In this document: positions 55,819-64,000 of the stretch, piece after piece | Layout: each line of letters opens with the position of its first letter | How positions within the stretch are numbered: the stretch's first letter is position 1 | DNA from: Kitasatospora sp. MMS16-BH015 | GTDB taxonomy: Bacteria > Actinomycetota > Actinomycetes > Streptomycetales > Streptomycetaceae | Length of the DNA: 64,000 nucleotides | Direction of reading: 5' to 3' | Assembly (NCBI RefSeq): GCF_002943525.1 | Contig: NZ_CP025394.1 | Location: 1,674,001 to 1,738,000, forward strand | Notes under the pieces: model-generated | Told to the model about the DNA's origin: nothing | The model's input: the letters and a program-made list of their open reading frames with translations, nothing else | Database searches by the model: none | Position numbers and translations under genes: made by a program

Positions 55819-55959
55819 ATGGAGACCCAGGTCCTGGAACTCCAGGAACTCCCCGAGACCGACGACCAGCCCCTCGACCCGGTGATGTGCTGCGACACCG
55901 GCCACCACAGCTTCTGGGAGAGCTACTTCTGCGTCACCCCGCCCGAGGGTGACTGCTGA
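55819..55959 (+). CDS. lanA: Class IV lanthipeptide precursor, four Cys
   Basis: 46 residues behind AAAGGAG (55803-55809). Leader METQVLELQELPETDDQPLD is acidic with the VLELQEL motif typical of class III/IV leaders. The core begins near residue 21 and contains C24, C25, C38 and C46 with Thr27, Ser31, Ser35 and Thr40, so up to four rings are possible. It resembles, from memory, the SflA-type class IV precursors. Too short for standard gene callers; followed by a strong terminator. Confidence 0.88.
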   Translation: METQVLELQELPETDDQPLDPVMCCDTGHHSFWESYFCVTPPEGDC

Positions 55960-55976
55960 CCCCACCCCACCCACCA

Positions 55977-56006
55977 GGTGCGGACGTGCCTCCAGCCGTC
56001 CGCACC
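55977..56006. terminator. Bidirectional terminator after lanA2
   Basis: Perfect 10-bp stem (55977-55986 with 55997-56006) with a 10-nt loop, between the convergent precursor and LigD-polymerase genes. Confidence 0.8.
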
Positions 56007-56010
56007 ACCC

Positions 56011-56901
56011 TTACAGCCGACCCCAGTTGGCCTCCTCCAGCACCCCGGCCCACGGGTCACCGGCCCGCTCGGCCACCTGCTCCGGGGTGAAGGCCAGCTG
56101 CTCCGCACTCCGGCAGGCCGCCACCTCGGCCCACTCCAGCGGGGTGGACACGCCCGGCACCCGCCCGGCCCGCAACGAGTACGGCGCGGCCGTGGTCTTG
56201 GCGCTGTTGTTCTGCGACCAGTCCACGAAGACCCGGCCCGTCCGCAGCCGCCGCTCCATCCGGTCCACCACCAACCCGGGGTGCGCCACCCGCAGCCGGG
56301 CGGCCAGCTCCCGCGCGTACGCCCCGGCCGTCCGCGCCGGAGTCGGCCGCAGCGGCACCGCCAGGTGCAGACCCTTCGCCCCGGAGGTCTTCGGCCAGAC
56401 GGTCAGCCCGTCCGCCACCAGCAACTCCCTGGCCAGCAGGGCCACCGCGCAGCACTCCACCACCGACATCCCGGGCCCCGGATCCAGGTCGACCACCAGC
56501 CGGTCGTGCTCGGCCGGGTCCTCCCGCCACTGCGGCACGTGCAGCTCCAGCGCGCCGAGATTGGCCGCCCAGATCAGGGTGGGCAGATCGGCCACCACCA
56601 CCTGCTCCAACTCGCCCTCGCTGTGCGTCACTTGCATCGTAGTCAGCCAGTCCGGAGCCCCCGCCGGCAGGTGCTTGGCCCAGAACCGCTGCTCCGCCAC
56701 CCCACCCGGGAAGCGCAGGAAGGAGGCCGGCCGCCCAGCCAGGTGCGGCAGCAACTTCGGTGCCACCAGGGCGTAGTAGCGCAGCGCGGCGGCCTTGGTC
56801 CACCCGGTCTCGGGGTAGAGCACTCGGTCCAGATGGGTCAGCCGGAGCTGCCTGCCGTCCACCTCCGTGATGGTCACCGCCGGATCCGCCACCCTGACCA
56901 C
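56011..56901 (-). CDS. ligD: LigD-type primase/polymerase domain protein (NHEJ)
   Basis: 296 residues, the stand-alone polymerase domain of LigD without ligase or phosphoesterase. Metal acids are in VVDLDPGP (D138, D140) and VFVDWSQN (near 227); SGAKGLHLAVPL is the nucleotide-binding signature. It fills gaps at double-strand break ends with ribonucleotides. The Ku gene lies 1.5 kb away. GTG start; 6 bp from the PHP gene upstream, so probably one operon with it. Confidence 0.9.
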   Translation of the reverse strand: MVRVADPAVTITEVDGRQLRLTHLDRVLYPETGWTKAAALRYYALVAPKLLPHLAGRPASFLRFPGGVAEQRFWAKHLPAGAPDWLTTMQVTHSEGELEQVVVADLPTLIWAANLGALELHVPQWREDPAEHDRLVVDLDPGPGMSVVECCAVALLARELLVADGLTVWPKTSGAKGLHLAVPLRPTPARTAGAYARELAARLRVAHPGLVVDRMERRLRTGRVFVDWSQNNSAKTTAAPYSLRAGRVPGVSTPLEWAEVAACRSAEQLAFTPEQVAERAGDPWAGVLEEANWGRL

Positions 56902-56907
56902 CGCCGA

Positions 56908-57921
56908 TCACCGACCCGTCCAGTCGAGCAACTCCCGTTCGCTCCAGGTGGTGACGATCCGCTCCGCCGGGATCCCGGCCTTCGCCGCCCGCGCGCACCC
57001 GTACGCCTGCCAGTCGAGCTGCCCGGGCGCGTGGGCATCGGTGTCCACCGAGAACAGGCACCCCGCCTCCACCGCCAGCGCGATCAACTCGCCGGGCGGG
57101 TCACGCCGTTCGGGCCGACAGTTGATCTCCACGGCCGTCCCGCTCTCGGCGCAGGCGGCGAACACCTTGGCGGCGTCGAACCGTGACTGCGGCCGGGGCT
57201 TGTCGCCCAGCAGCCGCCCGGTGCAGTGGCCGAGCACATCGGTGTGCGGGTTGCGCACGGCGGCCAGCAGCCGCCTGGTCATCAGCATCGGATCCATCCG
57301 CAGCTTGGAGTGCACCGAGGCCACCACCACGTCCAACTGCCCCAGCAGCCCGTCCTCCTGGTCCAGGGCGCCGTCCTCCAGGATGTCGCACTCGATCCCG
57401 GTGAGCAGCCGGAACGGCGCGAGCTCGGCCCGCAGCTCCGCCACCACCTCCAGCTGCCGCCGCAGCCGCTCCGGGCTCAGCCCGTGCGCCACGGTCAGCC
57501 GGGGCGAGTGGTCGGTGAGCACGGCCCACTCGTGGCCGAGCTCCTTGGCGGTGCGGGCCATCACGGCGATCGGGCTGCCGCCGTCCGACCAGTCCGAGTG
57601 CAGGTGGCAGTCGCCGCGCAGCGCCGCGACCAGTTCCTCCCCACCGACGGCCAGCGGCTCCTCGGCCTGCTGCTCCAGCTCGGCCAGATAGGCCGGCACC
57701 CGGCCGCCGACCGCCTCCGCGATCACCTTCGCCGTGGTCGCCCCGACCCCGGGCAGCGCCGTCGCGTGCGCGGCCAGCTCCGCCAGGTCGGGCCGCTCCT
57801 GCTCCGCCAGGTGGGCCCGGACGGCCTCGGCGGCGTGCCGGAAGGCCTGCGCCCGGTACGGCGAGGCCTGCGCGCGCTCCAGCAGGAACGCGGTCCGTTC
57901 CAACGCCCGAACGGGGTCCAT
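56908..57921 (-). CDS. PHP-domain protein, PolX-like without polymerase domain
   Basis: 337 residues. N-terminal helix-hairpin-helix segment (ALPGVGATTAKVI, about 58-70), then a PHP domain with the metal-binding run DCHLHSDWSD, LTDHSPR, GIECDILEDG, VASVHSKL, GHCTGR, EINCRPE and DTDAHA. PHP domains are metal-dependent phosphoesterases; the build matches the C-terminal part of family X DNA polymerases. Its position next to ligD supports a role in DNA end processing. Confidence 0.85.
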   Translation of the reverse strand: MDPVRALERTAFLLERAQASPYRAQAFRHAAEAVRAHLAEQERPDLAELAAHATALPGVGATTAKVIAEAVGGRVPAYLAELEQQAEEPLAVGGEELVAALRGDCHLHSDWSDGGSPIAVMARTAKELGHEWAVLTDHSPRLTVAHGLSPERLRRQLEVVAELRAELAPFRLLTGIECDILEDGALDQEDGLLGQLDVVVASVHSKLRMDPMLMTRRLLAAVRNPHTDVLGHCTGRLLGDKPRPQSRFDAAKVFAACAESGTAVEINCRPERRDPPGELIALAVEAGCLFSVDTDAHAPGQLDWQAYGCARAAKAGIPAERIVTTWSERELLDWTGR

Positions 57922-58032
57922 GTGCCCCACGTGCCCGGTGTGACCCCTGAGGAAACCCGCCCCACCCGGTTTCCACCCGCCCCACCCGGGCAAGCCGACC
58001 TACAGGGGGACGCTCCCGGAGGAGGCACCGCC

Positions 58033-58308
58033 ATGTCGCAGCCCACCACCGTCGACCGCTCGGCCGGCATCCCGCCCGATGCCCTGCACAACGACGTCCT
58101 GCTGCGCGAGCTGGCCCAGCTCCACCGCACCCGCCACGAGACCTTCCTCTACGGCTCCGAAGAGGCCCTCCGCCGCCACACCCTGCGCACCGGCCAGCTC
58201 GAAGCCGAGTTCGTCCGCCGCTTCCCCTACCGCCAGGTCGCCGCCACCCGCACCCGCAGCGGCGCCCGCGCCCGCGAAGCCGCCACCCAGATCGCCTCAC
58301 ACCCGTAA
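58033..58308 (+). CDS. Small conserved actinobacterial protein (DUF6158-like)
   Basis: 91 residues from the ATG at 58033 behind GGAGGAGG. Helical, with DVLLRELAQLHRTRHETFLY and RTGQLEAEFVRRFP, a pattern I associate with DUF6158. No known function. It is divergent from the PHP gene. Confidence 0.7.
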   Translation: MSQPTTVDRSAGIPPDALHNDVLLRELAQLHRTRHETFLYGSEEALRRHTLRTGQLEAEFVRRFPYRQVAATRTRSGARAREAATQIASHP

Positions 58309-58411
58309 ACCAGGGGCGCGGGGAACTGCGCGGCCAGCCACCCGGCCACCCCACCTGTTACGCAGAGCTACTTGGCACCGTCTGCGAACAGAGCAACCGG
58401 TGAACCGAAAG

Positions 58412-59476
58412 TCAGGACACCGCCCGCAGGTGCCTCGGCCGGGCCGCCTCCAGGGCGGCCTGCAGCTCGTCCCGGTTCATCGAGGACCGCCCCGCGATGC
58501 CCTGCTCGGTGGCCAGCTTGTACAACTCCGCCTTGGTCAGCTCCCCCAGCTCCGGCCCGGCGGCCCCCCGCTTCGCCTTCGCCTTCTCCCCCTTCGCCTT
58601 CGCCCCCTTCACCTTGGGCTCCCCCTTCGCCCCGGGCTCCTCCTCTGCCTCCGCCGTACCCTCCGCCCCCGCGGTCCCCGCAGTCCCCGGGGCCGCTGCG
58701 CTGAGGCTCCGCTGCAACACGTCCATCAGGTCCACCACGTTGGTGGACTCCGGCGCCGGGGCGGCCCGCACGGTGTCCTCGCCACTCAGCTTGGCCTCCA
58801 CCAGTGCCCGCACCTGCTCCGCATAGGTGTCGTGGTACGCCGCCGGATCCCACTCCACGCTCAGTGCCTCGATCAACTGCCGTGCCGCCGCCACCTCTTG
58901 CTCGCGCGGGGCGGCGTCCTCGCCGGCCCCCGGCAGATTGTCCACCTCACGCCGGGGGTCGCGGACCTCGTCCGCGTAGTGCATGGTCTGCAACACCAGC
59001 AGGTCGCCCTCCGCCCGCACGGCCGCCAGGTACTGCTTGCCCCGCATCGCGAAGTTCGCCACCCCCGCCCGCCCGGTCTCGGCCAGGGCGCGCCGGAGCA
59101 GCGCGTACACCTTCGCGTACTCCTTGCCGCGCGGGCCGAGGTAGTAGGTCTTGTCGAAGAAGATCGGGTCCACCCGGGCGAGCTCCACGAAGCCGCTGAT
59201 CTCGATGGTCTTGGCCCGCCCGGGCGATAGTTCGTCCAGCTCGGCGGGCTCGAGCACCACGTACTCGCCCTCGGCGATCTCGTAGCCCTTGACGATGTCG
59301 CCGTAGCCGACCTCCTTGCCGGTGCGCTCGTTGACCCGCAGGTTCCGCACCCGGTCGGAGGTGCCGCGTTCCAGCTGCCGGAAGTGCAGCGAGTGGTCCT
59401 CGGTGGCGGCGTAGACGCCCACGGGCACGGTGACCAGCCCGAAGCTCAGAATCCCGGTCCAGATCGGTCGGGCCAT
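58412..59476 (-). CDS. ku: Ku protein (NHEJ) with basic tail and SAP-like end
   Basis: 354 residues, longer than the usual 270-300. The Ku core opens ARPIWTGILSFGLVTVPVGVY and continues to about residue 265. It is followed by an Ala/Glu/Lys linker (GAKGEPKVKGAKAKGEKAKAK) and a C-terminal helix pair (LTKAELYKLATEQGIAGRSS) of SAP/Rho-N type, expected to bind DNA. Ku threads onto double-strand ends and recruits LigD. The gene converges on the DUF6158-like gene. Confidence 0.93.
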   Translation of the reverse strand: MARPIWTGILSFGLVTVPVGVYAATEDHSLHFRQLERGTSDRVRNLRVNERTGKEVGYGDIVKGYEIAEGEYVVLEPAELDELSPGRAKTIEISGFVELARVDPIFFDKTYYLGPRGKEYAKVYALLRRALAETGRAGVANFAMRGKQYLAAVRAEGDLLVLQTMHYADEVRDPRREVDNLPGAGEDAAPREQEVAAARQLIEALSVEWDPAAYHDTYAEQVRALVEAKLSGEDTVRAAPAPESTNVVDLMDVLQRSLSAAAPGTAGTAGAEGTAEAEEEPGAKGEPKVKGAKAKGEKAKAKRGAAGPELGELTKAELYKLATEQGIAGRSSMNRDELQAALEAARPRHLRAVS

Positions 59477-59652
59477 CTCGGCCTCCTCCTGCGCAGCAAC
59501 ACCACGAGCAAGGCCCCCGTCCTCCATGCTGCTCCCCCGCACCCGACTGAGCACCCCCTCCGGGCGGCGTCCCCTCCCGGGGCAGGCCGTGGCAGAAAAG
59601 GTGGGGAGCACGACATTGCTGCCACCTCGCCGCCCCTGCCAGGCTGAGGCCC

Positions 59653-60641
59653 GTGATCAAGCGCAGCGTGCTCTTCGTCCTGTACGACGACCTCCAGAGC
59701 CTGGACGTGTCCGGCCCCTGGGAGGTCTTCGCCGGCGCCGGGGCCTACCAGCCCCGCACCGCCTCCCTCGGCGCGGCCCCGGTCCGGTCGAACAGTGGCC
59801 TGCGCCTGCTCCGGCCCCGGTCCGGTCGAACAGTGGCCTGCGCCTGCTCCCCGACGAGGACCTCCGCCGGAGCGAACCGCCGCACACCCTGGTCGTGCCC
59901 GGCGGCTCGGGCAGCCGCCACCCCCACCCCGAACTCGTGGACCGGATCAGAGAGTTGGCCGAGGGCGCCGAACGCGTCGTCTCGGTCTGCACCGGCGCCT
60001 TCCTGCTGGCCGCCGCCGGGCAGCTGGACGGCCGCCGGGTCACCACGCACTGGAAGCACTGCGCGGCGCTGGCCCGCCGCCACCCCACCGTCGAGGTGGA
60101 TCCGGATCCCATCTTCATCCGGGACGGCCGGGTGGCCACCTCGGCCGGGGTGACGGCGGGGATCGACCTGGCACTCGCGCTGGTCGAGGAGGACCTCGGC
60201 CGGGAGCGGGCGCTGCCGATCGCCCGCCACCTGGTGATGTACCTGCGCCGGCCCGGCGGCCAGGCGCAGTTCAGCACCCAGCTCGCGGCCCAGCTGGCCG
60301 AACGGCAGCCGCTGCGCGAGCTGCAGCAGTGGATCGCCGAACACCCGGCCGCCGACCTGGCCGTCCCGGCGCTGGCCAGGCGGGCCGCGCTCTCACCCCG
60401 CCAGTTCGCCCGCACCTTCACCGCCGAGGTCGGCGTGCCGCCCGGCCGGTACGTGGACGCCGTCCGACTGGAGACCGCGCGCCGGCTCCTGGAGGAGTCC
60501 GCCGACGGGATCGAGCAGATCGCCCGCGCGGCCGGCTACGGCACCCCCGAGGCGATGCGGCGGGCCTTCACCCAGGCCCTGGGCACCCCGCCCTCCGAGT
60601 ACCGTCGGCGGTTCAACTCAACACCTGCACCCACCACTTGA
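59653..60641 (+). pseudogene. GlxA-type AraC regulator (DJ-1/PfpI plus HTH), frameshifted
   Basis: A GTG start at 59653 opens a DJ-1/PfpI domain (VLFVLYDDLQSLDVSGPWEVF), but after about 53 residues the frame is lost. The rest continues in another frame from about 59813 (LLPDEDLRRS, VSVCTGAFLLAAAG, TAGIDLALALVEED) to the AraC HTH (LSPRQFARTFTAEVG, IARAAGYGTPEAMRRAF). The cause is an exact 38-bp tandem duplication (59775-59812 and 59813-59850); removing one copy restores a continuous 316-residue protein. The gene is therefore currently broken unless this is an assembly error. Confidence 0.88.
59775..59850 (+). repeat. Exact 38-bp tandem duplication
   Basis: Two identical 38-bp units. As 38 is not a multiple of three, the duplication shifts the reading frame of the GlxA-type gene. 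No differences between copies, so the event is recent or artefactual. Confidence 0.95.
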
Positions 60642-60650
60642 GGACAAGGC

Positions 60651-61313
60651 ATGCGCACCGTCATCCCGCTCTTCGACCGCTTCACCGGACTGGACGCCGT
60701 CGGCCCCTACGAGATGCTGGCCGCCGTGCCCGGCGCCGAGGTGGTCTTCGCCGCCGCCGAGGCCGGGCCGGTCCGCTCCGACACCGGCTTCCTCACCCTG
60801 CACGCCGAGCTGCCGCTGCGCGCCGTCACCTCGGCCGACCTGCTGCTCGTGCCGGGAGGCCCCGGCCAGGCCGCCCGAATGGCCTATCGGCCCCTGCTCG
60901 ACTGGCTCCGCGCGATCGACGCCACCACCACCTGGACGGCCTCCGTCTGCACCGGCTCCCTCCTGCTCGCCGCGGCCGGCCTGCTCACCGGCCGCCGCGC
61001 CACCACCCACTGGCTCGCCAAGGACCAGCTGGCCCCGCTCGGCGCCGTCCCCGCCGCCGAGCGCGTGGTCTTCGACGGCAAGTACGCCACCGCCGCCGGC
61101 GTCTCGGCCGGCATCGACCTCGCCCTCCACCTGATCGGCCGTACGGCCGGCCACGAGATCGCCCGGGCCGTCCAGCTCGGCACCGAGTACGCGCCGGAGC
61201 CCCCGTACGCCGCCGGCACCCCGGAGACCGCTCCGCCCGCCCTGGTCACCGCCCTCCGCGCCCGGCGCGGGACCATCCTCGGCACGGCCGACCCCGCCCA
61301 CCGAACCGGCTGA
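60651..61313 (+). CDS. DJ-1/PfpI-family protein (isonitrile hydratase-like)
   Basis: 220 residues. Single DJ-1/PfpI domain with the nucleophile Cys in TASVCTGSLL (C100), preceded by LLLVPGGPGQ, followed by THWLAKD and AGVSAGIDLAL. The group includes isonitrile hydratase InhA and GlxA sensor domains. It starts 9 bp after the regulator pseudogene and was probably its co-transcribed partner. A short disordered tail follows residue 185. Confidence 0.85.
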   Translation: MRTVIPLFDRFTGLDAVGPYEMLAAVPGAEVVFAAAEAGPVRSDTGFLTLHAELPLRAVTSADLLLVPGGPGQAARMAYRPLLDWLRAIDATTTWTASVCTGSLLLAAAGLLTGRRATTHWLAKDQLAPLGAVPAAERVVFDGKYATAAGVSAGIDLALHLIGRTAGHEIARAVQLGTEYAPEPPYAAGTPETAPPALVTALRARRGTILGTADPAHRTG

Positions 61314-61375
61314 ACCCACCCCCGGTCCCGCCCGCGGCCTCGGCGCCCCCACCCGGCCCGCGCGACACTTGAGAC

Positions 61376-61636
61376 ATGAACGACATCTTCACCCCGCCGG
61401 TGGTGGTGCGGCCGCCCACCCGGGGAGTCCACCCGTACCGCCGAGTGGAGATCTACGGCCGCCTGGTCGGCAAGGCCTTCACCGCAGCCGACGTGGCCGA
61501 GTACATCCGCCGCGCCGGCGTGGAGGACCCCGACCTGGACGACCCGGACCTCGTCGAGTGGCGCGGCGGCGACCGCACCGCCTGGGAGCCCGACGCACCC
61601 CCGCCCGACCAGTCGGACCCGCCTCCCCCTGCGTGA
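61376..61636 (+). CDS. Small hypothetical protein
   Basis: 86 residues. A folded-looking centre (YRRVEIYGRLVGKAFTAADVAEYIRRAG) is followed by an acidic Asp/Pro-rich tail. No Cys, no membrane segment. I do not recognise it, but the sequence is not random: the centre has a regular beta-alpha pattern and the ATG is well placed. Confidence 0.6.
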   Translation: MNDIFTPPVVVRPPTRGVHPYRRVEIYGRLVGKAFTAADVAEYIRRAGVEDPDLDDPDLVEWRGGDRTAWEPDAPPPDQSDPPPPA

Positions 61637-61790
61637 GCGCCCGCCCAGGCCACCAGCCCCCGGCGGAGCCGCCTGCGCCCACCCGGGCCAACCCGGTCCC
61701 CCCATCCGTTGACGGCCCCACCGGTCGGGTGGCCGCCGCGCCCGGCCCCTGCGGTAGTGGAGAACACCCCCTACCCCGCCAGGAGCCCCG

Positions 61791-62426
61791 ATGCGCCCCG
61801 CCAGCCCGGCCGCCCCCGCCACTCCCAAGACCAGCAGCGCCGGCAGCAGCCGCGGCGCCCGCGCCGGCCGCCGCACCACCCGCCTCATCACCGCCGCCCT
61901 CGGCCTGACCACCCTCGCCGCCCTCGCGGCGGGCTGCGCCGAGGCCGAGCTGCCGCCGATCCCGCCCGCCCCGAGCCCCAGCCCGAGTGCGGTGGCCAGC
62001 GCCGTCCCGGCGGTGGTCACGGCGCCCGGTCCGACGCCCGCGCCCAAGCCGGGCATCACCATCGCGGTGGCGAACGCGGGCGGCCTTGGGCCGATCCTGG
62101 TCGACGGGACCGGCCGCACGCTCTACCTCTCCGATGCCGACACCTCGGTCAAGTCCACCTGCGCCGCCGACTGCGCGGCGGCCTGGCCCGCCGTGACCAC
62201 GCCCGGGCCGCCGGTCGCGGGGGCCGGTGCGGACCAGGGACTGCTCGGCACCACGCCCCGACCGGACGGCAGCCTCGCGGTGCTCTACAAGGGCCGCCCG
62301 CTCTACTACTTCGCCGGTGACAGCGCGCCCGGGGACGTCAACGGGCAGCAGCAGGAGCAGTACGACTCGGTCTGGTACGTCTCGAACGCGACCGGCGACA
62401 AGGTCGGCAAGGTAAAGACCGACTGA
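61791..62426 (+). CDS. Lipoprotein with COG4315-type repeats
   Basis: 211 residues. Long N-terminal basic stretch, hydrophobic segment and lipobox LAALAAGC (C49 or so). A Pro/Ala/Ser linker leads to two Lipoprotein_15-like repeats (GPILVDGTGRTLYLSDADTS, CAADCAAAWP, and AVLYKGRPLYYFAGDSAPGD, WYVSNATG). Such proteins are surface-exposed in actinobacteria; some are linked to redox or heme. Function not proven. Confidence 0.82.
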   Translation: MRPASPAAPATPKTSSAGSSRGARAGRRTTRLITAALGLTTLAALAAGCAEAELPPIPPAPSPSPSAVASAVPAVVTAPGPTPAPKPGITIAVANAGGLGPILVDGTGRTLYLSDADTSVKSTCAADCAAAWPAVTTPGPPVAGAGADQGLLGTTPRPDGSLAVLYKGRPLYYFAGDSAPGDVNGQQQEQYDSVWYVSNATGDKVGKVKTD

Positions 62427-62775
62427 CCTGCGGAGCGGTCATCCGCCCGCCGTCTCACCCTGCGACCGGTTGTTGCACTTCCTGAACCATCGACCAACTC
62501 CTGCATAATTCTTCACCCAACCCCCGGAATCTCCGCCTGTTCAGCCACATTCTTATACGTTACCCGTATGAACAATCCCATTCAGTCATTCCTCAAGGGA
62601 CGCTCAAATACGTCCCGACCTGGGAAGATGACAGACCGCCGACAACCATAACCGGCTCGTGAAAATAGCTCGGAGAATGTAACTATTTAGAATCGGCGCC
62701 TGTTGTGGAGCGCCGCGCTGCGCCTAGCCTTGGGCAACTCTCACCACCCCTGCCGTCTTCGAGAGGTCAACCCCC
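62427..62775 (+). other. 349-bp AT-richer promoter region of permease
   Basis: No gene seen. This is the most AT-rich stretch in the window (62490-62700), with an inverted repeat ATACG-TTACC-CGTAT (62555-62569) and TATTTAGAAT (62684-62693) as a possible -10 region. The arrangement suggests a regulated promoter and a long leader ahead of the permease. Confidence 0.5.
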
Positions 62776-64000
62776 ATGGCTCAGACCGACCAGCTCGTCG
62801 TCTCGTCGGACAAATCGCCCACACCAGCCCCAACCGGGGGCAGCAAGCTCCGCCGCGAAGTCGGCCTGATCGGTCTGCTCTGGGCCTCCGTCGGCTCGAT
62901 CATCGGGTCCGGCTGGCTGTTCGGCGCCAAGAACGCCGTCGTGGTCGCCGGCCCGGCCGCGATCATCTCCTGGGGCATCGGCGCCGTCGCCATCGCCCTG
63001 CTGGCCTTCGTGCACGCCGAGCTCGGCGGCATGTTCGCCGCCGCCGGCGGCACCGCCCGGTACCCGCACTACACCTTCGGTGGCTGGGCCGGCATGTCCT
63101 TCGGCTGGTTCTCCTGGCTGCAGGCGGCCACCGTGGCCCCGATCGAGGTCGAGGCGATGATCGGCTACGCCGGTCACTGGTCCTTCGCCCAGCACTTCCT
63201 GCACGCCGACGGCACCCTCACCCCCAGCGGGTTCGCCGTCGCCGTGCTGCTGATGGGCGTGTTCGTCGCGGTCAACTTCCTCGGCGTCCGGATCCTGGCC
63301 CTCACCAACTCGATCGCCACCTGGCTGAAGATCGCCGTCCCGCTCGGCACCATCTTCATCCTGGCCGTGACCAACTTCCACGGCTCCAACTTCACCTCGC
63401 ACGGCTTCGCGCCGTTCGGCGCCAAGGGCGTGCTGGCCGCGATCAGCACCAGCGGCATCATCTTCGCGCTGCTCGGCTTCGAGCAGGCCATCCAGCTGAG
63501 CGGCGAGAGCCGCAACCCCAAGCGCGACATCCCGCGCGCGGTGCTCGGCTCGGTCACCATCGGCACCCTGATCTACACCCTGCTGCAGGTGGTCTTCATC
63601 GCCGCGCTGCCCGCCGCCGCCTTCGCGGCCGGCTGGGACAAGCTGGACTTCGCCGGCATCAGCGGCCCGTTCGCCGGTCTGGCCACCGTGGTCGGCCTCG
63701 GCTGGCTGGCGTACGTGCTGTACTTCGACGCCATCGTCTCCCCCGGCGGCACCGGCCTGATCTACACCACCTCCACCTCCCGGATCTCCTACGGCCTGAG
63801 CAAGAACGGCTACGCGCCGCAGCTCTTCGAGCGCACCGACCGCCGGGGCGTGCCGTGGTTCGGCCTGGTGATGTCCTTCGTCACCGGCGTGGTCTGCTTC
63901 CTGCCCTTCCCGAGCTGGCAGCAGCTGGTCTCCTTCATCACCTCCGCCTCGGTGCTGATGTACGCGGGCGCCCCGCTGGCCTTCGGCGCCCTGCGGGCCC
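62776..64000 (+). CDS. APC-family amino acid permease (3' partial)
   Basis: At least 408 residues; the gene runs off the end. Visible are a polar N-terminus, then TM segments with VGLIGLLWASVGSIIGSGWL (TM1 GSGW motif), QAATVAPIEVEAMIGY, LLGFEQAIQLSGESRNPKRD (TM6 and the conserved ESRNP) and SRISYGLSKNGYAPQ. It belongs to the AAT/APC family of proton-coupled amino acid or polyamine uptake proteins. Substrate is not determined. Confidence 0.9.
   Translation, partial: MAQTDQLVVSSDKSPTPAPTGGSKLRREVGLIGLLWASVGSIIGSGWLFGAKNAVVVAGPAAIISWGIGAVAIALLAFVHAELGGMFAAAGGTARYPHYTFGGWAGMSFGWFSWLQAATVAPIEVEAMIGYAGHWSFAQHFLHADGTLTPSGFAVAVLLMGVFVAVNFLGVRILALTNSIATWLKIAVPLGTIFILAVTNFHGSNFTSHGFAPFGAKGVLAAISTSGIIFALLGFEQAIQLSGESRNPKRDIPRAVLGSVTIGTLIYTLLQVVFIAALPAAAFAAGWDKLDFAGISGPFAGLATVVGLGWLAYVLYFDAIVSPGGTGLIYTTSTSRISYGLSKNGYAPQLFERTDRRGVPWFGLVMSFVTGVVCFLPFPSWQQLVSFITSASVLMYAGAPLAFGALRA

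Overview
The window is high-GC (above 70 percent) chromosomal DNA of a streptomycete-type actinobacterium, most likely Streptomyces or Kitasatospora. The evidence is GC-rich codon use, frequent GTG starts, ATGA/GTGA gene overlaps, rare TTA codons confined to accessory genes, several LAL/AraC/LysR/HxlR regulators, a Ku plus LigD-polymerase repair set, and lanthipeptide synthetases. I found no rRNA, tRNA, CRISPR array, insertion sequence or replication origin.

Layout. 1-3.5 kb: end of a serine hydrolase, a PgeF/YfiH-type protein, a hypothetical protein, a DinB-like protein and a PLDc_N/SHOCT membrane protein. 3.5-7.1 kb: a small regulon with four near-identical TACCCC-type palindromes around a 55-residue Cys-rich protein and a DUF302-MMPL-CsoR-like operon, followed by a 17-bp tandem repeat array. 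7.1-16.5 kb: housekeeping and regulatory genes (MDMPI-like, DUF488, DoxX/HxlR pair, LysR/SnoaL pair, VOC, LAL regulator, AraC regulator).

17.0-24.7 kb: an unusual lanthipeptide locus. A LanM enzyme (minus strand) keeps its dehydratase motifs, but one predicted zinc Cys of its cyclase is replaced by Arg. It is followed by a Cys-free 112-residue protein. Divergently, a LanL enzyme keeps all its cyclase zinc ligands, but its kinase catalytic Asp is Asn. It is followed, behind a perfect ribosome binding site, by a 78-residue precursor candidate ending in ten tetrapeptide repeats. The two defects are complementary. 24.9-31 kb: PrmC-like methyltransferase, P-loop kinase, macrolide-type glycosyltransferase, class III aminotransferase, membrane protein and Nudix hydrolase.

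31.2-53.0 kb: an exopolysaccharide locus of Wzx/Wzy type. It holds a priming polyprenyl glycosylphosphotransferase, five sugar transferases, two Wzz-like proteins, a Wzy-like polymerase, a flippase, a Gfo/Idh oxidoreductase, a NeuD-type acyltransferase, a methyltransferase, two secreted DUF4082 proteins, an MFS transporter and a TolB-like protein. Three of these genes carry a TTA codon, which predicts control by the bldA tRNA. 53.1-56.0 kb: a second, intact class IV lanthipeptide pair (LanL plus a 46-residue precursor with four Cys).

56.0-64 kb: LigD-type polymerase, PHP-domain protein, Ku, a GlxA-type regulator broken by an exact 38-bp tandem duplication, a DJ-1/PfpI protein, a lipoprotein, and the start of an APC amino acid permease that runs off the window.
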